Shown here piece by piece: positions 57,009-64,000 of a DNA stretch of 64,000 nucleotides (its first letter is position 1; every line of letters starts with the position of its first letter). A model generated the notes under the pieces. That model was not told where the DNA came from. It saw nothing but the letters and a program-made list of their open reading frames with translations, and did not search any database. The stretch covers positions 56,176-120,175 of the forward strand of contig SAXG01000099.1 of the NCBI GenBank assembly GCA_012932865.1, given 5' to 3'. Origin of the DNA: Amylostereum areolatum. Its lineage: Eukaryota > Basidiomycota > Agaricomycetes > Russulales > Stereaceae. The position numbers and the translations under genes are program-made.

Positions 57009-57520
57009 TACAATAAAGATAAAACGGCAAGTTTTGACGGTTGAGTGGGGAGCGACAGAAACCCTGAAGCTGGGGTCGGGTGGATATTATGACTCTAGCC
57101 TATGAGTCGATGTCCACAGACGACGAATCCCGACCCATTTTATACCAGAGCCAGGAGCCAAGCATACTGACACGCAGAGTCGGAGAGCGTCGTCCAGAAA
57201 GCGTCCAGACGATGGTCGACGGGGGTCTAACACGAGCGCGACCTCAGGAAAAAGGGGCGAGATCGCAGGCGGGCTCCTCTGGACCTGTCGGCAAGAAACC
57301 ACGACCCATCCGGACTCCGAGCACGAATAACTTATTGTTGTTCGAGGCAAAGATTTAGAGGTCCAGAGGATGAGTCGATGGCAAGGGCTGGACGTCGTGG
57401 GGGCTCACTGGGAGGTCGAGAAGCCGAGTCGAGTAAAATCCCGGACCGGTAGTTTCTGTAGTCACGTGCTGAAGTAACTCCACAAGCCTGAGGCTTCCAT
57501 GGTCTATTCGAACTTCGTAA

Positions 57521-57550
57521 CGTTTCAACGTTCAACGTTCAACGTTCAAC
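57521..57550. repeat. Short tandem repeat of CGTTCAA
   Basis: One imperfect unit (CGTTTCAA) and three perfect CGTTCAA units. TTCGAAC stands just outside on both sides (57508-57514 and 57551-57557). Confidence 0.8.
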
Positions 57551-57964
57551 TTCGAACTCTTCATTCGACACTTTTCAAGGTGCCTTGCAGATTAGATCCG
57601 CAAGGTAAGTGTCGTTTTTTACCCTACCCCGAAAAAGGCGTTAGAATCAATCTCATTTGTTCTTGAGGGAATCACCGTGCCAATGCCACTATCATCACCG
57701 TCTCAACCTGAACTGGTGCTCGTTTGGACGACTCGCTGGGAAGCCTGCTTCCGGACATCAAACTGACAGACGGAGCGCTAGTAGACGCTACCGAGATCGC
57801 CGAGCGTTCATCTGCGGCGCTGCAGCGCTCGGGATCGGACGATTTGTGCATGCTGACGGTGTTGTCGCCGACCGCTCTCTCACGATATTGGATAAAAGGT
57901 ACATTGACGCCGTGTTGAGCATTCTTCTCAGGCGAGCTGGGTACGTATGGGCAGGTGTTGGCGG

Positions 57965-57970
57965 TATAAA
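57965..57970 (+). promoter_or_regulatory. TATA box of FAD oxidoreductase 3
   Basis: TATAAA, about 70 bp before the start, matching copies 1 and 2. The promoter is kept although the coding region is damaged. Confidence 0.5.
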
Positions 57971-58036
57971 AGAGCTGTGGAACCGTCCAGTCTTTTGATC
58001 CCAATTTCCCCTTCGCCCTGTCTGGTGAGGTGCAAC

Positions 58037-60209
58037 ATGCTAAGCGCGCGACCCCTCCTTGTACTCTCTTGCATAGCGTCCGCCTCGGCGTTGGCGTCTA
58101 ATCTGACCGTCTCTCCACAATACAGTGCCGTAACAACTTGCGCTCGGATTTCCAAGGCGATCTCGCCTGCCTCCGCTGTTTTCTACCTAGGTGCGTCATC
58201 GACTGCTTAACCGCTTGACGCTGATCTAAGCAACCCTACTGTATCTGCGTAGATTCTACCCAGTATGCTGCAGACATCGCGCACTACTCGGAAGGCAGTA
58301 CGCAGAACTCGACGTGCTCGGTAGAGCCGGGCACCGCGCGCGACGTTGGCATCATCGTGCGTCAACCGAGCCCCTACTTAGAACCCCGTTTCCGTTGCCC
58401 ATACAAAATCACTCTACTCGCCTAGCTTCAAATACTTGGAGAGACCCGCACACCCTTCGCCGTGCGTGCGAATCGTCCGCTGTGCTGGATAGCATAATGA
58501 TTTCTGTTCAGGTCAAGGGAGGCGGACACACCGGAAACCAAGGATTTTCGTCGACGTCCGGCGTCCACATCGCCATGACGCGCTTTTCCGACGTGCAGAA
58601 TAATCCGTCGCATGGGACAGTGGATGTGGGCCCGGGTCTAATCTGGGATGATGTCTACAAGGCCCTGAACGGGACCGGCCTCGGCGTTGTGGGCGGCCGC
58701 GTGTCTGGTGTGGGCCTTGCGGGCTTCACGTTGGGTGGAGGTAAGCGTCTCCTCTTCTTGTCCTCGTCTTCGCCTCGGACTGATACACGAACACCATCTA
58801 GGATATTCCTGGAAGACGAACCAGTACGGACTGTCCTGTGACAATGTCGCCGCGTACGAGCTCGTCCTGCCGAACGGCACCGTGACTTCCGTCACCAGCT
58901 CTTCGGGGGACCTGTGGTTTGCTCTCAGGGTGCGTCCGTACATTTCGCGATCTCGCAAGCAAACATCGCTCACGAGGCGCGTCCCTTCCAGGGCGGGTTC
59001 AACAATTTCGTACGTCGCAGGTTCGTGCTATCTGCCGAGGCTCTGACCGATCTTCGTCCACGGGATGGCAGGGCATCGTAACGAAGTTCACCTTGGTCTC
59101 GCACCCTCAGACCGACGTATGGGTATGTCGAGCGCTCATCCAGTGCGCATAAGTACCCCCCGCCTAACGACTTCGCGCGCGCAGGGCGGCGTGGCAGTGT
59201 TCAACGGCACCCAGTTCGACGCGCTCTCCGCCCGCCGTATCCCACTTCGACGCGACCAACACCGACAAGAAAGCACAGCTGATCTTCACGTACGGCTTCC
59301 TCGCCCGCACGGTGAGTTCTACGTCCTTCGCCGCGGCTCGCTACATAACTACGACCAGAGGCTGACCGCGCCCCGCGCAGACCACCGTGGCATCCGTGAT
59401 CCTCTTCTACGACGGACCGACGCCGCCACCTGGGATATTCGACGCAATCCTGGCCATCCCGACGTTGTCCGCCGACCTAAGCACGCGCTCGTTCCTTTCG
59501 CTCGTCCAATCCGCCCCGACCGGGACCGCGAGCATTGGGCGTCGGTGAGTGCCCGCCATCCTCTCAGTATGTAACGTGCAGCCTGTACTAACGCTACGGT
59601 CACGGCCTCCTCTGTGACCGCATTGACCAGCCAGACCTATAGCACCGTGTCGATCCTCAAATACACCCCGGCCGTCCTCCAAGCCGTCCAAAACTCGACT
59701 GAGGTACCTTACATGCACTCCCCCGCCTCTTCCTACCTCCGTCGCCCCCCTCATTCTTTCCGAACGCTGATCGAGATCCCTCCGCCTTCCCAGTTCTGGA
59801 GCGCGCGCTTGGCCGCGGTCGAGCCGGACGTCTACTTCACCATCAACTCGGAGCCGTTCGACGCCGCGCTCTACCGCCACGCCCCCGCCGCCGCCTCGGA
59901 GTCCGCCTACCCGGCCCGCGCGCGACGTCGCGCTCACGCCGCTCAATTTCGACGTCGGGTGGTGGAACGACCCGGCGAACGACGCGCTCGTGCGCGCGAC
60001 GCTCGCGCGCGCGACGGCCGACCTGCGCGCGGCCGGCGCGGCGGCTCGGCAGGCGGTCGAGGACGATTTCGGTGTATGGGAACTATGCGTTGGAGGGGAC
60101 GCCGGTGGAGGAGATTTATGGGAAGAACCGTGGGGAGGTTGGCGGGCGATCAAGGGGACGTACGATCCGGGGGAATGTTATGGGTCTCGCGGGCGGGTTC
60201 AAAGTTTGA
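58037..60209 (+). pseudogene. FAD-linked oxidoreductase (berberine-bridge / AA7 type), copy 3, with frameshifts
   Basis: The start at 58037 (MLSARPLLVLSCIASASALA) and the first exons are intact and parallel to copy 2: STQYAADIAHYSEGSTQNS, VKGGGHTGNQGFSSTSG, VVGGRVSGVGLAGFTLGGG and LFYDGPTPPPGIFDAI. Against copy 2 the reading frame is lost repeatedly by extra G or C: near 59230-59234 (after DALSA), 59911-59925 (after SAYP), 60071 (after EDDF), two within 60126-60147 and one near 60168-60173. The homologous end would be TGA at 60207-60209. The result is a protein without a usable BBE domain. All changes are single-base gains in G/C runs, so real decay and sequencing error are both possible; the other two copies are intact. 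Confidence 0.75.
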
Positions 60210-60670
60210 GAAGCTGGACTGTCGGTTATAACTTACCCACCTATAACCTATACTCGCCGAATTTTGAGACAACTTGTGTTGAAGAAGGTTTCGCCCGCGG
60301 CTCACGGCTGGTTCGCGGTAGCAGACAGATCTTTCGATCGGTGCGGATTTGGATGGTCCTGGAAGTATAGTATGGACTGGGGAAAGATAAAGAAGATAGA
60401 CAAGGATGTAGAAGAACATGTCGGAGGGGTAAGGCGAGGAGGCCCAGCGGGCGTATTCAAATTCTATAGTAGAATATCCGTACTTGGTCCGTAACGGTAG
60501 CGTGATGTACATGCACACATAAGTACAAGGTACCAGCCCTATCGAGTAAACCGGTGAAGTATAAAAATACATAAAGCGAGTAGGCATACAACCTAGAAGT
60601 GACAGCGAAAACCGACAGCGATACAGACCTCACCAAGCCATACCAACGGCAGCCACCCGGACGCGCCCTC
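60210..60670. other. Convergent 3' region
   Basis: Between FAD oxidoreductase 3 and the gene at 60671. No feature recognised. Confidence 0.55.
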
Positions 60671-62008
60671 TCACTGATCGCCTCCCAACAGCTGCGATGC
60701 GTTGTACACGCCCACGCGCTCATCCGCCGTCCTACCGTCGACGCAGAGAACATATGCACCATGCATCGCCCCTGCTGTCCGGGCCCCGTCCTGCCCATTC
60801 ATGCCCATCACCTGCACCATCCCCAGCGAATGCGCGTTCTCGCAACATGGTGCGGGGTCGTTCTGCGGCGGGGGCCCGAGCGAGCCCATGACCGCGTCCT
60901 GCCCCGGTGTCGTCGATCTCCCGTGCACCTGGACCGGTATCGACAGCCCGGACATCTGCGGCACCTGGACCTGCATCACGCCGACGCTGCCCCCGTTGAC
61001 GTCCGCGCCGATGCCGATGCTCCCCACCCCACCGCCGTGCAGGCCCGAGGTGCGCCCCTCGACGCGACGGACGAACTCGCCCCACATCGCGCGCTCGTCG
61101 CGGCCCATGGCGATGAACGCGTTGCGCACGCCGTCTTCCGCGCGCGCCACACGCCGCGGTGGCGACAGACGGTGCTCTTGACGTAGCGGCAGCCGAAGAC
61201 GCGCTCGAACGCGGTGCGCTGGGTCATGGTCGGCATCTGACCGACGAGGTCGTCCATCTGCTTGAACCCGTCCGCGATCTCGGACACGGTGTAATCGTTC
61301 GGCCATCGCTTGAGGGGCGGGTGGGGATGGTACGGGATCGGGGCGGAGACGGAGGAGGGTTGGGGTGTCGGCGTCGACGGCGGGAGTGCATGACGCTCGT
61401 TTGGGCGGTGCTGGACGGCGGTGCGGAGGCGGAGCTCGATGCGGGGGTGGATGGGGGAGAGTGCACGGGCACGGAGTACATCGGGTTCGGGTACATGTTG
61501 TACGACTGCTTGAGCGGGTTGCTGCTTGGGCCGGCTACGTGGGACGTGTGAGGCGGGCTGTTGGCTATGGCCACGGGCTGCTGGCCGTGTCCGTCGTCTT
61601 GGTCGACATGCTGGAGCCTGGGTATGACGGGACGGGATAGGACTGGGCTGGGGAATGGTGCGGGCTGTCGGAATACATTGGGTTGTCCGAGATGAAGTAC
61701 TTGGAAGGGGGAGAGGTATCGTTGACCATCTCAGGCGCAGGACGCTTGAGTCGGTTATGCCGGGGCTGTGGCTCGGGTTGCGGTTGGGCCGCGAGCTCGT
61801 CCTGCAACCCGAGGCAGTCGTCTTCCTCGAGCCACTCGAACAGGTTCTTGCGGAGCCGGTAGAGCACCCGCTGCTCGCTCTCCACCCGCCGAATGGTGTC
61901 GATCCCGTGTTGCTCCCATTCGCCAGTGACGGGGTTGTAGGTGTCGACGAAACTGCTTTCGTCGAGGGAGAGAGAAGAGACCAGGGACGAGAATTGGGAA
62001 AGTTGCAT
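60671..62008 (-). CDS. Low-complexity protein with unassigned C-terminal domain (one probable frame break)
   Basis: The start is ATG 62008 (MQLSQFSSLVSSLSLDESSF). Exon 1 runs to 61701. An 83-nt intron (61700-61618) joins PPSK to LQHVDQDDGHGQQPVAIA, and a weaker 86-nt intron (61394-61309) joins TAQTS to RWPNDYTVSEIADGFKQMDD. The conserved-looking part reads QRTAFERVFGCRYVKSTVC and RHRGVW, then continues as AEDGVRNAFIAMGRDERAMW and GEFVRRVEGR only after a 2-nt shift inside a CGCGCGCG run near 61153. The tail is Gly/Val/Met-rich to the stop at 60673. Regions between are Ser/Pro/Gln-rich. The helical C-terminal region with Cys and His residues might bind nucleic acid or protein, as in a transcriptional regulator, but no known family was recognised. 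The frame break is either a CG-dinucleotide slip in the assembly or real damage. Confidence 0.6.
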
Positions 62009-64000
62009 GAACGGGAATCCGGGGACAGGGTGGGGAAAGCGCAGCGGCGTAGTGTGGGCCTAATCTTGCTTAGCATGCATGCGACGCGCTGCGAACAAAG
62101 ACGGGCGGGACGCTCACTTTGTACCAAATGATGAGGGTGACCGAGCGCTTGTACAGCTCCTCGCTCTGAAGAGGACCGGAGGCTTGCATGTGATGCCCGT
62201 TGGGGTTTCCGTTGAGCTCGTTGTTTTCTCCAGGATTAGGATACATCATGTTCTGCTGGTCCTTTGTTCGTGAGACGGTGGTTCACCCTTGTGCAACCCT
62301 GCTACGCACCGATTGTCTCGCCATGCCATGCTGCGCCATAGTGTCGAGCCGACGACGCCCTGCATGTTCGACGAACGCGGTTCGATGTCGGTTGTTTAAG
62401 AGTGTGGATGTCGTGGGCGGCGATGAGCAAGCTGCGAGAGAGGAGGAAAGGCGGGAGACTGACCTAGCCACGGTCTGTGGCCCGCGGGTCGCTGCGATTA
62501 GGTCGACGGACTGGACAAGGGTGCACCAGTGGCGGTGCCTTCCGCGGACTGCCAGACGTGCACGGACCCTCCCGGCCGACCCGGTCCGCCCCGCGCCGCC
62601 CCTCCCCTCCAAAAATATATGTCCACGAGGCTCCTTTCGTCGACATCATCAGCTCCGGAGCGCGAGCGCGCGAGCGAGTGAAGGGTGACCAGTGACCGGG
62701 GACGGGGGATGAATGAAAGACGAGAAGGAAGGGCCATCGCAAGCTATCGATCGAACGTTCCCGGACTCGTGCGCATGGCTCCAGTACGGTGGACTCGGCG
62801 GTGGACCATCCCCGCTCACGAAAGCATAAACGGATGGCACCAGGATCTTTTTCGCGTAGACTCATCTCGTGCTATTCCAGGAATCAATGGCACAAGGATA
62901 TCGGTATGGACTTCGGATGTGTCCCGTTTCCGTGGCCATGTAGTGTTTGAACCTGAAGGGGCGATAGGCGGAAGTACACACTGTAGCAAGGTTGGATGAA
63001 ACGCACCATATATACGTGATGCCCTTCCGGAGTGGTTACGCCAGTATTGACGCCAATAGCCTGTGCTCACGCATATACGCATAGGGTAATGTCCGAAGCG
63101 GGTAATACGAGTACGTGCACCTTCAGTGAACTATCAGGGTGTATTATCCGGAGTAAAACACGATGCTATTGCCATGGTCAGAGTTCTATCTTCGCGGTTA
63201 AAAAATGACACTGACGGTGTACATGAGTGGACGGTTTGAAGCGTGTCGCGACAGCTAACTGTTGTCAGTTGAAGAGTAGCGATAGTCTGCTGAAAATGGG
63301 TGGTGCGGTACAGGTACTGTCCATGTAGATGCGTAGAGTGCGTAGGTAGATGGGGGTAGGTGCGAAGGCGAACCATTCCCCAAGTTCAACGACCGCGCAC
63401 CGCGATATGTACGCCACATCACGTGACCGTACCCCCGGTTCTTGAAGGGCTTCGGATCCATCCTGTGACTGAATCCTCCGTCTCCGCTGCACCACATCTT
63501 CCTTCCCCATGGGCCATCACCATCCGGGCCCAGCCACACACCATGAAGCCAATCGGTGCTCCTTCTCTTCCGTGCTACCGTGTGTTTTCTCTTCGTACTC
63601 GGCACTCTGACTCGTCCGACGGCGCGCGACAACGGGCGGCCCGAACACGTTCTGCAAGTCGTACCCTCTTCCAGTTCCTTCCTTGCGCAATGGCTTGGGA
63701 TCGCGGCAGACGAAACCACATGTGCTGCAATCACCAGAGGCGTATCGGCCATACAACGCATGCGAGTCCCCATCCGTCCGACAAACTGGAGTCTGGACTT
63801 CATGATGGCAGCTATATAGGACCCCCAGTGGAGGCCTCGGAACTGGCACACCGCTCATGAATCTCGACGTCGCAGCCTTCTCGCTGCCTCCAGGACAGGG
63901 ATACCCTTTTTTCATCACCGCGAAGCGGTACCGACGCCCTCGCAGCGACGCTCTCGACCCGGTGCACTCACGCTGATCTGTCTGCACTCGACCAGCTTTC
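62009..64000. other. Right-end region without a supported gene
   Basis: About 2 kb. The left part is the promoter of the 60671-62008 gene. Frames at 63255-63851 and 63517-63987 (minus) were considered but have no start context, splice pattern or family signature. The segment may belong to a gene that continues past the window edge. Confidence 0.45.

Larger units (their letters stand above)
57009..58036. other. Intergenic region upstream of FAD oxidoreductase 3
   Basis: About 1 kb without a supported gene. It holds the heptamer repeat at 57521-57550 and the TATA box of FAD oxidoreductase 3. Confidence 0.55.

Noticed and set aside
60976..62127. 383-residue continuous frame on the minus strand
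   Set aside because: Only its central part (RWPNDYTVSEIADGF to CRHRGVW) is protein-like. The rest is a Ser/Arg/Pro shadow of the proper exon frames, so the spliced model was preferred.
63255..63987. Two overlapping minus-strand frames (198 and 156 residues) at the right edge
   Set aside because: No splice structure, signal or family motif; composition is that of non-coding DNA.

Overview
The window is nuclear DNA of a filamentous basidiomycete, most likely a wood-decaying Agaricomycete. The signs are GC-rich coding sequence, dense short introns (about 50-90 nt, mostly GTRNGT...YAG, with two GC-AG introns), three laccases, secreted berberine-bridge-type FAD oxidoreductases and secreted S10 carboxypeptidases. 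The species cannot be named from the sequence alone.

Layout. 1-5.6 kb: an inverted, partly decayed copy of the 44.2-48.7 kb block. It holds the 5' half of a large ankyrin-repeat gene (minus strand, running off the left edge), a 1.4-kb terminal-inverted-repeat element inserted in its upstream region, and a wrecked fragment of an Hrp1-type RNA-binding protein gene. 6.7-14.3 kb: S10 carboxypeptidase 1 (+), FAD oxidoreductase 1 (-), laccase 1 (-). 15.2-23.2 kb: a mitochondrial PPR-like protein (-), S10 carboxypeptidase 2 (-), the glutaminase subunit of vitamin B6 synthase (-), a poly(A)-tailed retroelement with a perfect 14-bp target-site duplication, and an alkylguanine-DNA alkyltransferase (+). 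23.6-34.1 kb: FAD oxidoreductase 2 (-), a SAMHD1-like HD-domain dNTP hydrolase (+), and a WD40 plus inositol-polyphosphate 5-phosphatase (+). 35.0-42.1 kb: laccases 2 and 3 (+). 43.0-52.1 kb: the intact Hrp1-like gene and the intact 12-exon, 1835-residue ankyrin gene (+). 52.7-64 kb: a small hypothetical protein (-), an MFS transporter (-), a candidate 55-residue membrane protein (-), a frameshifted FAD oxidoreductase 3 (+) and a low-complexity protein with an unassigned C-terminal domain (-).

The secreted oxidoreductases and peptidases would act on extracellular phenolics, carbohydrate or phenolic substrates, and protein. They are scattered among housekeeping genes (nucleotide metabolism, DNA repair, B6 synthesis, phosphoinositide turnover, mRNA processing) and are not a classical biosynthetic cluster: no PKS, NRPS or terpene synthase is visible. 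The strongest structural signals are the inverted duplication with a dated transposon insertion, the retroelement, and the repeated use of the same three secreted enzyme families in one 60-kb region.

Exon structures were assembled by hand from splice consensus, reading frame and paralogue comparison. Where all exons were summed, the total was divisible by three (ankyrin copy 2, S10 copy 1, Hrp1, 5-phosphatase, PdxT, alkyltransferase, small protein).
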